Shown: positions 6,631 to 14,975 of the stretch, in pieces | How positions within the stretch are numbered: the first letter of the stretch is position 1 | Layout: each line of letters starts with the position of its first letter | Assembly (NCBI GenBank): GCA_001295905.1 | Contig: LJHT01000019.1 | Location: 1-64,000, forward strand | Direction: 5' to 3' | Source of the DNA: a beta proteobacterium AAP51 | GTDB lineage: Bacteria > Pseudomonadota > Gammaproteobacteria > Burkholderiales > Burkholderiaceae_C | DNA length: 64,000 nucleotides | The notes under the pieces: model-generated | Told to the model about the DNA's origin: nothing | What the model saw: the letters and a program-made list of their open reading frames with translations, nothing else | The model's database searches: none | Program-made: the position numbers and the translations under genes

Positions 6631-9279
6631 CTAAAGCGCCTTGCTGGCGATGCGGAAATCCGGGTCTTCGGGGTAGGGCGCCACCTGGAAGCCCAGGCTG
6701 TGCATCAGCTTCAGCATGGGCGCGTTGTTGGTGAGGATCAGCCCCATGATCTCCTGCAGCCCCATGCCGCGCGCCGCTTCGATGATGGACAGCATCAGCC
6801 GCGTGCCCAGGCCGCGGCCGGCGAAATCATCGCCCACCACGAGCGCGAATTCGCAGCTCGTGCCGTCGGGGTTGGTGACGATGCGGCTCACGCCGACGAT
6901 GCGCTCGCGCTCCACCGGCGGGCCGTCGCCATCGGTCTGGGTCTCTTTCACCACCGCCACCAGCGCCATCTCGCGGTCGTAGTCGATGAGCGTGAAGCGC
7001 GCCAGCATGCGCAGCGGCAGCTCGGGCAGGGTGCTGGCGAAGCGGAAGTAGCGGCTTTCCGGCGACAGGCTGCGCACCAGGGCTTGCAGCATCTGTGCGT
7101 CGTCGGGGTGGATGGGGCGGATGGTGTAGAGGCCGCTGACGGCTTCGCTGCCGGTGCTGGTACGGTAAGGCCACTCGCGCTCCTGCCCCGTGGGGTAGGG
7201 CACGATGGCGAGGTGGCCGTAGCTGCCGGGCGCGCTGCTGGCGGCGTCCACCACGATGCGCGCGTCCACCGCCACCACGCCGTCGTCGTCGACGATGACG
7301 GGGTTGATGTCCATCTGCCGCAGCTGCGGCAGCGCGCACACCATCTCGCTCACGCGCAGCAGCAGCGCTTCCAGCGCGGCGTGGTTCACCGCCGGGGCCC
7401 CGCGCCAGGGGCCCAGCATCTCGGCCACGCGGGCGCGCGCCACCAGGCGCTGCGCCAGGAACTGGTTCAGCGGCGGCAGCTCCGTCGAGCGGTCGGCGAT
7501 CAGCTCCACCATCGTGCCGCCGGCGCCGAAGGTGATGACGGGGCCGAAGGCCTCGTCGGTGGTCAGGCCCACGAAGACTTCGCGACCCCGGCGCAAACCT
7601 GCCATGGGCTGCACCGTCACGCCGTTGATGCGCGCGCCGGGCTGCGCCTGCGCCACGGCCTGCAGCATCTCGTGGTAACGGTCGCGCACCTGGGCTGCGT
7701 TGTGCACGTTCAGCACCACGCCCTGCACATCGCTCTTGTGCGTGATGTCGGGCGAATCGATCTTCAGCGCCACCGGAAAGCCCTGCTGGCTGGCGATCAG
7801 CATGGCCTCGTTGGCGCTGCGCGCGAGCATGGTGCGAGTGACCGGGATGTGGAAGGCCGCCAGCAGCGCCTTGCTTTCCATCTCGGTCAGCACCTTGCGG
7901 CGTTCGGCCAGCACGTTCTCGATGAGCAGGCGCGCGCCTTCGGTGTCGGGCGGCGCGCCTTCGCCCAGCGGCGGCGGCGTCTGCTGCAGCAGCTGCTGGT
8001 TGCGGTAGAAGCTGGCGATGCTGTGGAAGGCGTCCACCGCCAGCTCGGGTGTGCGGAACACCGGCATCTGGCGCGCGGCCAGCAGCTCGCGCGCCGGGCG
8101 GGCGCGGGCTTCGCCCATCCAGCAGCCCAGCACGGGCTTGCTGGCCGGTGAGAACACCGCCGCCACCGCCTGCGCGATGGCCGTGCTGTCCACGCCTGCC
8201 TTGGGCGCGTGGATGAGCAGCACGCCGTCGGTCTGGCGGTCGGCCACGGCGGCCTGCAGCGCGGCCACGTAGGCCGGGCCGTCGGCGTCTTCGCCGAGGT
8301 CGGTGACGCCGGCCACCTGCAGGCCCAGCGTGCCGGCCCAATCGGCCGCCAGCACGGCCGGGCCGCCGCCGTTGGTGACCAGCGCCAGCCGCTCGCCCAC
8401 CGGTCGGAAGCGCGAGGCCAGGCACTGCGCGGCGCTGAAGAGCTGCGTGAACTGCCGCACCCGCACCACGCCGGCGCGGCGCAGGGCGGCGTCGAAGACA
8501 TCGTCGGTGCCGACGATGGAAGCGCTGTGGGTCAGCGCCACCTGGCTGCCGGCGGCCTGGCGGCCGGCCTTCATCACCACCACCGGCTTGGCATAGGCGG
8601 CGGCGCGCAGTGCGCTCATGAAGCGCCGCGCATGGCGGATGCCTTCCATGTAGACCAGGATGCTCTGCGTGCTGGCGTCGCTGGTCAGGTAATCCAGTAC
8701 CTGCGGCAGCTCCACCGCGGTGTTGGGCCCGAGCGAGACCACGGTGGAAAAGCCCACGCCGTGCTGGCGCGCCCAGTCGAGCATGGCCGAGGTGAGCGCG
8801 CCCGACTGCGACACCAGCGCCAGCGGCCCGGCCGCGGCCAGCGGCCCCAGCGTGCTGGCGTTCAGCCCGATGGCCGGGCGCTGCAGGCCCAGGCTGTTGG
8901 GGCCGAGCAGGTGCACGCCGGCCTGGCGCGCGGTCTGGTGCAGTTGCTGGCACAACGCGGCCTCCAGGCCGGTGGTCAGCACCAGGGCGGCGCGGCAGCG
9001 TATGCGCCCGGCCACTTCCAGCGCGGCCAAGCATTGCGCCGCGGGCAGGGCGATCAGTGCCAGGTCGGCCCGGCTCTGCGCCAGGTCGCCCAGGGTGCCG
9101 GTGGTGCCGATGTCCAGCCAGGTGATGGGGCCGCTGAAGGCCGGAGCGGCCTGCTGCAACGCCTCGCGCAGCACCCGGGCCTCACGGTGCAGCGCTGCCG
9201 CGGCCGGGGCATCGGGGTCGCCGGCGAACACGACCACCGAGCGCGGCTGGAACAGCGGGGTCAGGAAGTGGCGGTCCAC
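6631..9279 (-). CDS. Pat-like protein: acyl-CoA synthetase (NDP-forming)-like domains plus GNAT acetyltransferase
   Basis: An 882-residue fusion with the order seen in Pat/YfiQ lysine acetyltransferases: CoA-binding Rossmann domain (FQPRSVVV near the N-terminus), succinyl-CoA-ligase-like domain (LVSQSGALTSAM; THSASIVGTDD holds the histidine region), an ATP-grasp domain (VALKIDSPDITHKSDV, FGAGGTMVEL) and a C-terminal GNAT domain (GRGLGTRLM acetyl-CoA loop). Pat enzymes acetylate Lys on targets such as acetyl-CoA synthetase; whether the synthetase half is active here is unknown. A GTG at 9277-9279 gives an N-terminus typical of the family and leaves a divergent promoter region; the ATG at 9369 would nearly abut the neighbour. 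Divergent from the cyclic-nucleotide-binding gene. Confidence 0.83.
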   Translation of the reverse strand: MDRHFLTPLFQPRSVVVFAGDPDAPAAAALHREARVLREALQQAAPAFSGPITWLDIGTTGTLGDLAQSRADLALIALPAAQCLAALEVAGRIRCRAALVLTTGLEAALCQQLHQTARQAGVHLLGPNSLGLQRPAIGLNASTLGPLAAAGPLALVSQSGALTSAMLDWARQHGVGFSTVVSLGPNTAVELPQVLDYLTSDASTQSILVYMEGIRHARRFMSALRAAAYAKPVVVMKAGRQAAGSQVALTHSASIVGTDDVFDAALRRAGVVRVRQFTQLFSAAQCLASRFRPVGERLALVTNGGGPAVLAADWAGTLGLQVAGVTDLGEDADGPAYVAALQAAVADRQTDGVLLIHAPKAGVDSTAIAQAVAAVFSPASKPVLGCWMGEARARPARELLAARQMPVFRTPELAVDAFHSIASFYRNQQLLQQTPPPLGEGAPPDTEGARLLIENVLAERRKVLTEMESKALLAAFHIPVTRTMLARSANEAMLIASQQGFPVALKIDSPDITHKSDVQGVVLNVHNAAQVRDRYHEMLQAVAQAQPGARINGVTVQPMAGLRRGREVFVGLTTDEAFGPVITFGAGGTMVELIADRSTELPPLNQFLAQRLVARARVAEMLGPWRGAPAVNHAALEALLLRVSEMVCALPQLRQMDINPVIVDDDGVVAVDARIVVDAASSAPGSYGHLAIVPYPTGQEREWPYRTSTGSEAVSGLYTIRPIHPDDAQMLQALVRSLSPESRYFRFASTLPELPLRMLARFTLIDYDREMALVAVVKETQTDGDGPPVERERIVGVSRIVTNPDGTSCEFALVVGDDFAGRGLGTRLMLSIIEAARGMGLQEIMGLILTNNAPMLKLMHSLGFQVAPYPEDPDFRIASKAL

Positions 9280-9383
9280 GGGGCGCTCGAGGGTTGGCAA
9301 CAGCAGGCAATCATGCGCACAGCATAGGACAACAGGGGCATGCCCTTCCTGACGGCTAACCCTCCGCATGGCACAGTCGCCGC

Positions 9384-10136
9384 ATGCCTTTTGCAGAGCT
9401 TGTTGCCTTCGTCACCGAGCGGCTGTCGCAGGCCTGGGCCGACCCGGTGCAGATGCTGGCCCTGGCCTCGGCGGCGGTGGCCGGCGCGCTGGTCATCGTC
9501 AGCGCCTTCGTGCGCACCATGATTCCCCTGCGCTGGCTGGCGGTGGGCAGCAACATGGGCTTCATCGTCTACGGCGTCATGCACCCCAGCTGGCTGATGG
9601 TGGGGCTGCATGCGGTGCTGCTGCCGGTGAACCTGTTCCGCGCCGTGCAGATGGTGCGCCTGACGCGGCGCGTGGTGGCCTCCACCACCGACCCCCGCCA
9701 GCTGGCGGTGTGGATGCGCCCCTACATGCGCAGCCGCAGCTACGGCGCCGGCCGCGTCATCTTCGAAAGCGGCCAGCCTGCCGACCGCCTGTACTTCCTG
9801 GCCAGCGGCGAGGTGGAATTGCCCGAGGTGGGCCGGCGCCTGCAGCCCGGCCAGATGTTCGGCGAGATCGCCTTCTTCGCGCCCGACCGGCGGCGCAGCA
9901 GCAGCGCACGTTGCCTGCAGCCCAGCACGGTGCTGAGCATCGACGAGGCCACCTTCCGCCAGCTGGTCTACCAGAACCCCGACTTCGGCCTGGAGATCGT
10001 GCGCCTGATCGCCGGGCGCCTGAGCCAGGACGTGCAGCGCCTGCAGGCGGTGGCGCCGCCGGCCCATCCCGCTGACCCTGGCGCCGACCACCCCGTCCGC
10101 GGGCCTGCCGTGCCGTCGCCACCCGCTTCGACCTGA
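9384..10136 (+). CDS. membrane cyclic-nucleotide-binding domain protein, Popeye-like layout
   Basis: A 250-residue protein with about three hydrophobic segments (roughly 22-43, 47-66 and 68-85) followed by a cyclic nucleotide-binding domain (about 110-225). The domain shows the glycine-turn core (FESGQPADRLYFLASGEVEL) and a phosphate-binding-cassette-like stretch FGEIAFFAPDRRRSSSAR. Three membrane helices plus a cNMP domain resemble the layout of Popeye-domain proteins; that comparison is inference. There is no DNA-binding helix-turn-helix. It starts 104 bases from the divergent Pat-like acetyltransferase, which suggests shared regulation or a signalling link. Confidence 0.78.
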   Translation: MPFAELVAFVTERLSQAWADPVQMLALASAAVAGALVIVSAFVRTMIPLRWLAVGSNMGFIVYGVMHPSWLMVGLHAVLLPVNLFRAVQMVRLTRRVVASTTDPRQLAVWMRPYMRSRSYGAGRVIFESGQPADRLYFLASGEVELPEVGRRLQPGQMFGEIAFFAPDRRRSSSARCLQPSTVLSIDEATFRQLVYQNPDFGLEIVRLIAGRLSQDVQRLQAVAPPAHPADPGADHPVRGPAVPSPPAST

Positions 10137-10196
10137 TTACACTGCGCCGGCCGGCGGGGTTGTTCCCACGCCCCAACCCTTCCACACAGGTAAGCC

Positions 10197-10622
10197 ATGA
10201 AGAAAGTTGCCCTGCTCGCCGCCCTGCTGTGCACCCTGGTGGGTGCTGCCCACGCGGCCGACCCCTCGGTGAAGACCAACCTCATCGACCACTCGAACGC
10301 GAACCTCATCAGCCCCGAACAGGCCAAGGCGGTGATGGGCGACGCCCTGCCGGCCAAGGTGTGGAAGATCCACCCGCCCAGCCGCTTCGCCTTCGTTTCG
10401 CAGGTGGAAGGCGGCATGAAGGGCAGCACCTGCGTGGTGGCCGCGCGCGTGATGCTGCTGCCCCTGACGGCCACCGTGCGCGCCGTGCTCTTCCGCCCGC
10501 TGGAAACCGCCACCGCCTTCGATGCCCTGCCCAACAGCAGCACCGAGGCGTGCAAGGCCCTGGCCAAGGAAAAGCTGAAGGAAGCCACCAACGCCGTGGC
10601 CTCCAGCATCGTAAAAAGCTGA
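10197..10622 (+). CDS. hypothetical periplasmic protein
   Basis: A 141-residue protein with a classical signal peptide (MKKVALLAALLCTLVGAAHA, cleavage after AHA at residue 20). The mature part of about 120 residues holds two Cys (in STCVV and EACKAL) that could form a periplasmic disulfide. I do not recognise the family. It follows the cNMP-binding gene by 60 bases in the same direction and may share its transcript. A GC-rich hairpin at 10633-10655 sits just after the stop. Confidence 0.7.
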   Translation: MKKVALLAALLCTLVGAAHAADPSVKTNLIDHSNANLISPEQAKAVMGDALPAKVWKIHPPSRFAFVSQVEGGMKGSTCVVAARVMLLPLTATVRAVLFRPLETATAFDALPNSSTEACKALAKEKLKEATNAVASSIVKS

Positions 10623-10632
10623 AGCAAGGAAC

Positions 10633-10655
10633 CCGGCGGCGCTTCATGCCGCCGG
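10633..10655. terminator. GC-rich hairpin between convergent genes
   Basis: A perfect 8-bp stem (CCGGCGGC / GCCGCCGG) with a 7-base loop lies between the ends of the plus-strand periplasmic gene and minus-strand panE, and covers the panE stop codon. No T-run follows on either strand, so it would be a weak or bidirectional terminator or an mRNA 3'-end stabiliser. Confidence 0.4.
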
Positions 10656-11654
10656 CTCGGCCGGGTACAGCCCGCGCTCGCGCGCCATCAGCCGCACCAG
10701 CCCGAACAGCGCATCGATGTTCGGCGTGGCCAGCTTCAGGTGCTGGCCGATCTCGCGCACCGCGCCCAGCAGCGCATCCAGTTCCAGCGGCCGGCCGGCT
10801 TCGGCGTCCTGCAGCATCGAGGTCTTGAAGCTGCCCAGCTTGCGCGTGACGGCGTGGCGCTCTTCGGGGCTCTGGTCGATGGGTATGCCGAAGGCCGCGC
10901 CGATGGCCTGGGCTTCGCGCATCACGGCGCTGATGAAGCCGCGCACCAGCGGGTCGTCCAGCATGCGGTCGCTGGGTGCGCCGGTCAGCGCCGAGATGGG
11001 GTTCAGCGTCATGTTGCCCCAGAGCTTGAACCACACCTCGCGCTGAACCTGCGCCGAGCGCGTGAGGTCGAAACCGGCGCTCGTCAGCAGTTCGGCCACG
11101 GCCGGCACTGACAGCCCGTCGCCGGGTGTGGCACCCGCTTCGCCCAGCACCAGCCCCTGGCCCATCACGGGCCGTACCTCGCCGGGGGCCGGCGCGGTGG
11201 CGCTGGCGTGCACCACGCAGCCCAGCACGCGCGCGGCCGGCAGCAGCGCACGCACCGCGCCGCCGGGGTCCACGCTGTGCAGCACCAGGCCGCGGCAGGG
11301 GCCGGGCAGGTCTTCGAAGAACCACCAGGGCACGCCGTTCATCGCCGCCAGCACGCGCGTGTGCGGGCCGCACAGCGCGGCCACCGCCGGTGCCACGGCG
11401 GGCAGCGACGGGCCTTTCACGGCCAGGATGACGAGGTCTTGCACGCCCAACGCCGCCGGGTCGTCGCTGGCCTGCAGCGGCAAGGCAGTGGTGCCTTCAG
11501 GCCCGTGCACGCGCAGGCCGTGCTGGCGCACTGCCGCCAATGTGGCGCCGCGGGCCAGTGCCGAGAGCCTGACTTCGCCAGCAGGCAGGCGCTGGCCCAG
11601 GCGTGCCGCAAACAGGCCGCCGATGGCGCCCAGACCGACGATGCCGATCTTCAT
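10644..11654 (-). CDS. panE: 2-dehydropantoate 2-reductase family protein
   Basis: A 336-residue ketopantoate reductase-family protein, which would reduce 2-dehydropantoate to pantoate with NADPH in coenzyme A synthesis. The N-terminal Rossmann motif GLGAIGG (7-13), ILAVKG, AMNGVPWW and the C-terminal block FKLWGNMTLNPISALTG with its conserved Lys and Asn are present. The family also contains reductases acting on other 2-oxo acids, so the substrate is not certain. It starts in a 4-base ATGA overlap with the end of the upstream LysR regulator gene, so the two are co-transcribed. Confidence 0.8.
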   Translation of the reverse strand: MKIGIVGLGAIGGLFAARLGQRLPAGEVRLSALARGATLAAVRQHGLRVHGPEGTTALPLQASDDPAALGVQDLVILAVKGPSLPAVAPAVAALCGPHTRVLAAMNGVPWWFFEDLPGPCRGLVLHSVDPGGAVRALLPAARVLGCVVHASATAPAPGEVRPVMGQGLVLGEAGATPGDGLSVPAVAELLTSAGFDLTRSAQVQREVWFKLWGNMTLNPISALTGAPSDRMLDDPLVRGFISAVMREAQAIGAAFGIPIDQSPEERHAVTRKLGSFKTSMLQDAEAGRPLELDALLGAVREIGQHLKLATPNIDALFGLVRLMARERGLYPAEPAA

Positions 11655-12556
11655 GCGCGGGGTTCCTTTTCCAGATGCAGCACGGCACGCGCGGCTTCGG
11701 CCACGGCGCTGCTCAAGGGTTGCAGCAGGCGCTCGGCGGCGCGCAGCGTCTGCCAGTGCAGGGGCACATCCACTGGCGCGGCGCCGGGCAGATCCACCAG
11801 CGCGCCGCGAGCCAGCAGCTCTTGCACCAGCGGCTCGGGGTTGAGGCCCCAGCCCAGGCCGGCCAGGGCCGCGTCCACGAACGCCTGCGAGGCCGGCAGC
11901 CAGTGGCGCGGCACCACCAGCGGCCGGCCCAGGTGGGCCTGGATCCAGCGCTCTTGCAGCCGGTCTTGCCGGTTGAAGACGAGGCAGGGCGCACGCGCCA
12001 GCGTGGCGGCGTTCACGCCCTCGGCGAAGTGCCGCGCCACGAAGGCCGGGCTGGCCGTGGCGCGGTAGCGCAGCGCGCCCAGGGCCAGGCTGCGGCAGCC
12101 GCGCTGCGGCGTGGCCAGCGCCGTCACGGCCGCCAGCACCTCGCCGCGCGCCAGTTGTTCGGCGGTGTGGTCCTGGTCTTCCAGGCGCAGGTCGAAGAGC
12201 CAGCCGCGTTCGGCGCCCAGCCGCGCGAGGGCGGGCATGAACCACGTGGCCAGGCTGTCGGCGTTGATGGCCAGCGGCAGCGTGGGCGCGGCGCCTTCGC
12301 CCAGCCCGGGCAGGGCCTCGGCGAGTTCGGCTTCCAGCAGGTGCAGGGCCTCGGCATGGCGGGCCAGCACCGCGCCCGCGGCGGTGGCGGTGCAGGGCGT
12401 GCCGCGCACCACGAGCGGCTGGCCCAGGCGCTCTTCGATCAGCTTGACGCGCTGCGACACGGCCGACGGTGTGAGGTGCAGCGCTTCGGCGGCACGCTCG
12501 AAGCTGCCTTCGCGGAGCACGGCGGCAACCGCGGCAACCAGCGGGTAGTCGAGCAT
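11651..12556 (-). CDS. argP: LysR-family regulator, ArgP/LysG type
   Basis: A 301-residue LysR-type regulator. The N-terminal winged helix-turn-helix (GSFERAAEALHLTPSAVSQRVKLIEERLG, shown in part) has the ArgP/IciA/LysG style, and an effector-binding domain follows. Proteins of this group sense basic amino acids and activate an adjacent exporter; here the divergent neighbour is exactly a LysE/ArgO-type exporter, which makes the subgroup assignment strong. It overlaps panE by 4 bases, linking pantoate metabolism to its transcript. Two overlapping inverted repeats in the intergenic region are candidate binding sites. Confidence 0.85.
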   Translation of the reverse strand: MLDYPLVAAVAAVLREGSFERAAEALHLTPSAVSQRVKLIEERLGQPLVVRGTPCTATAAGAVLARHAEALHLLEAELAEALPGLGEGAAPTLPLAINADSLATWFMPALARLGAERGWLFDLRLEDQDHTAEQLARGEVLAAVTALATPQRGCRSLALGALRYRATASPAFVARHFAEGVNAATLARAPCLVFNRQDRLQERWIQAHLGRPLVVPRHWLPASQAFVDAALAGLGWGLNPEPLVQELLARGALVDLPGAAPVDVPLHWQTLRAAERLLQPLSSAVAEAARAVLHLEKEPRA

Positions 12557-12582
12557 GGGATGGGTGGGTTCGGGTGCGCCTG

Positions 12583-12611
12583 TTCAGCCTTGCTGATGCG
12601 GCTGAAGCAAG
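12583..12611. promoter_or_regulatory. overlapping dyads, candidate ArgP/LysG operator
   Basis: Two interleaved inverted repeats lie in the 96-base divergent region: TTCAGCC-N10-GGCTGAA (12583-12606) and CTTGCT-N11-AGCAAG (12589-12611). The latter has the T-N11-A geometry typical of LysR-type boxes. The position, 27-55 bases upstream of the regulator start and 30-58 upstream of the exporter start, fits regulation of the exporter. Assignment to this regulator is inference. Confidence 0.55.
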
Positions 12612-12652
12612 TCTAAGCCGCGGCCCCGGGCGCACCGGGCATGCTGCGCACC

Positions 12653-13288
12653 ATGTCATCACCGCTGGTCGCTGCCGCCGTCTCGGGCTTCGTGCTCGGC
12701 CTCTCGCTCATCGTCGCCATCGGCGCGCAGAACGCCTTCGTGCTTCGTCAGGGGCTGCGGCGCGAGCATGTCGGGCCCATCGTGGCGCTGTGCGCCTTGT
12801 GCGATGCCGTCTTGATGGCCGCCGGTGTGGCCGGCCTGGCGCAGCTGCTGGGCACGCGCCCGGGCCTGGCCACGGTGCTCACGCTGGGGGGCATGGTCTT
12901 CCTCACCGCCTACGGCCTGATGGCACTGAAGCGGGCGCTGCGCCCCGGCACGCTGCAGGCCGCTGCGGCCAGCGCGGCGCCCACCCCGCTGCGCACCGTG
13001 CTGCTGCAGGCGCTGGGCTTCACGCTCTTGAACCCGCACGTGTATCTGGACACCGTGCTGCTGCTGGGCAGCCTGGGCGCGCAGCAGCCGGGTGCGGCCA
13101 AGGGCGCCTTCGTGGCCGCGGCGGCCACGGCCAGCCTGCTGTGGTTCACATCGCTGGGCTATGGCGCGCGCTGGCTGGCGCCCGTGTTTGCGCGGCCGCG
13201 GGCCTGGCAGGTGCTGGACGTGCTGATCGGCGTGACCATGCTGGCCCTGGCCGCCGGCCTGGGCTGGCGGCTGTGGGCGGGGCGTTAG
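12653..13288 (+). CDS. LysE/ArgO-family amino acid exporter
   Basis: A 211-residue membrane protein of the LysE superfamily, expected to export L-lysine or L-arginine. The N-terminal motif (LSLIVAIGAQNAFVLRQGL, 19 residues) with the conserved Gln-Asn, the central GLMALKRALRP and ALGFTLLNPHVYLDTV in the fifth/sixth helix region match the family, with about six transmembrane helices. Divergent from the ArgP-type regulator gene. An ATG at 12641 would add four residues; 12653 is chosen on family N-terminus length, without a clear Shine-Dalgarno sequence for either. Confidence 0.87.
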   Translation: MSSPLVAAAVSGFVLGLSLIVAIGAQNAFVLRQGLRREHVGPIVALCALCDAVLMAAGVAGLAQLLGTRPGLATVLTLGGMVFLTAYGLMALKRALRPGTLQAAAASAAPTPLRTVLLQALGFTLLNPHVYLDTVLLLGSLGAQQPGAAKGAFVAAAATASLLWFTSLGYGARWLAPVFARPRAWQVLDVLIGVTMLALAAGLGWRLWAGR

Positions 13289-13402
13289 CGGGGTGGAATC
13301 TGCACGGTCAGTGCTGCTGCGCGACGAGGGCCCGGAACTGCGAAGTCACGGCCGCACTGGACACACGCCTGGGCCCCAGGTTCTGATGCCAGAGGTGAAT
13401 CC

Positions 13403-14791
13403 TCAAGGTGTCGGCAGCCCGAACCGATACACGGAGCCCGAGTCCGTGCCTCGATCGGCGTCTCGCGCTGCGCCCGCTATCACGCTGGAGCCCGAAAGCG
13501 CGACGGAGCGCCCGAGGATGTCGCGCGGCGCGGCATCCGACGCCACGAGCTTGCCGAGCTGATTGCCGGTGCTGACGTCGAAGACGTAGACCGACCCCGC
13601 ACCATCGTTGTCGCCCCAGGCACCGACCACCAAGGTGTTGCCGACGAGGTCCAACGCGATTCCGAACTGATCGTTCACTCCGGCGTCGTTGGCTACGATC
13701 TTGCGAACGAGAGCGCCTGTGGCCGCATCAAAAAGGTAGACCGAGCCCGATGCGGAACCGTGATCGTCGTCGAATGGTGCCCCGACCGCGATGAGCCCGC
13801 CGCTGGTGGAGACGGCAAACCCGAACCGGTCGTCGGCGCTTGCGTCGCTCGCGGTCAGCTTGAAGCGCAGCCCCCCGTTGGAGGCGCTGAACACATACGC
13901 GGCACCGGCCTCGCGCGCCGAAATGCTGTCGAAAGGAGCACCGGCAACGACGGTGCTGCCCTCCACGGACACCGCGTGGCCGACGTTGTCCTTGGCCCTC
14001 GTCCCCGGCGGGGTCACGCGGGCGATCAGGCGCCTGGTGTTCGCGTCATAGAGATAGATCGCACCGTGGCCGCCAATGCTGGCGCTCCCGTTGATGAACG
14101 TTCCGGGAGCGCCCACCACGATCCGGTCCGCTGACACATCGACGGCACTGCCGAACGCGGATCCATCGGCGGGATTGCGCCTGGTGCTGGTGGGAACGAG
14201 CTTGGTCGTTTGCGCACCCGTCTGCGCGTCGAACACAAAAACCTCGCCCGCGAACTGGCCGACGTCATCTGCCCCTGGCGAGCCCACCACGATGAGGCTG
14301 CTGCTGCCCGCGACTGCACGCCCGTAGGCATCGTCACGGCGGAGCTCGGTGGCCGATGCGGGCAGCAGTTCCCGCACCAGCGATCCCGACTCGTCGAACA
14401 CGTAGGCCGAGCCTCTGGTGTTGGTGATTCTGTAGAGGACGCTCTCCTGAGGGGCACCCACCACCATGCGTGACCCGGCGGAGGCAACGGACCAACCGAA
14501 CAGATCACCAGCCATCCCGTTGGGCGCCCCGAGCTTCTGGGTCTGTGTCGTGCCCGCCACTGGCCCGAAGGTGGCGGCGCTCTCGGTCAGGGCTGCATCC
14601 AGTGTCGACGTGCCTGCACTCAAGGCCCGAGCCCGGTCATCCAAGCCGACCTCGCTTTGGACGCTGGCGCTGGCGCTGTCGGCCTCGGCATCGAACTCAC
14701 CGCCGCCACACCCTGCCAGTGCAGTTGAAAGCGCGACTGTCAGCACGCCGAGCGTGCGACCCATGGGCCGATGCGTGAACGATGAATGCAT
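13403..14791 (-). CDS. FG-GAP repeat (beta-propeller) lipoprotein
   Basis: A 462-residue lipoprotein precursor with lipobox LAGC (Cys28) after a hydrophobic stretch. The mature part contains about seven repeats of roughly 50 residues of the FG-GAP/integrin-alpha type: each has a G-x-S-V/A-A strand, an I/VVGAP or VVGAW strand, a D-D/N-rich loop (calcium-binding-like) and a GSVYVFD strand. Such proteins fold as seven-bladed propellers on the cell surface or in the periplasm; ligands are unknown. A good AAGGAG ribosome site precedes the ATG at 14791. Third codon positions look less GC-biased than in the neighbours, hinting at a different history. Confidence 0.8.
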   Translation of the reverse strand: MHSSFTHRPMGRTLGVLTVALSTALAGCGGGEFDAEADSASASVQSEVGLDDRARALSAGTSTLDAALTESAATFGPVAGTTQTQKLGAPNGMAGDLFGWSVASAGSRMVVGAPQESVLYRITNTRGSAYVFDESGSLVRELLPASATELRRDDAYGRAVAGSSSLIVVGSPGADDVGQFAGEVFVFDAQTGAQTTKLVPTSTRRNPADGSAFGSAVDVSADRIVVGAPGTFINGSASIGGHGAIYLYDANTRRLIARVTPPGTRAKDNVGHAVSVEGSTVVAGAPFDSISAREAGAAYVFSASNGGLRFKLTASDASADDRFGFAVSTSGGLIAVGAPFDDDHGSASGSVYLFDAATGALVRKIVANDAGVNDQFGIALDLVGNTLVVGAWGDNDGAGSVYVFDVSTGNQLGKLVASDAAPRDILGRSVALSGSSVIAGAARDADRGTDSGSVYRFGLPTP

Positions 14792-14932
14792 GTCGTCTGC
14801 TCCTTTGCGTGGGCAACACGCCCGAACTCGACTCTCGACCAAAGGGCTCTCGAAATCCTCATGGATTTCTCACCGTGGCGGGAAGTGTTCGGTTCTGCTC
14901 CCGCTGGAGTTCATGCAGCGGATGACAACGCC

Positions 14933-14962
14933 AAGGCCTCAGGCCCACAGGCTCAAGGCCTT
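14933..14962 (-). terminator. hairpin after the sox/DUF1415 operon
   Basis: On the minus strand, 13 bases after the DUF1415 stop, AAGGCCT and AGGCCTT form a 7-bp stem with inner GCC/GGC pairs around a short loop. There is no T-run, so rho-independent strength is doubtful. The position fits the end of the leftward sox operon. The rest of 14792-14975 shows nothing else identifiable. Confidence 0.4.
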
Positions 14963-14975
14963 CGAGCGCAGCAAG

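Noticed and set aside
13289..13402. Possible terminator around the CCTGGGCCCCAGG sequence after the exporter gene
   Set aside because: The symmetric element is imperfect, has no usable loop and no T-run; not enough to call.
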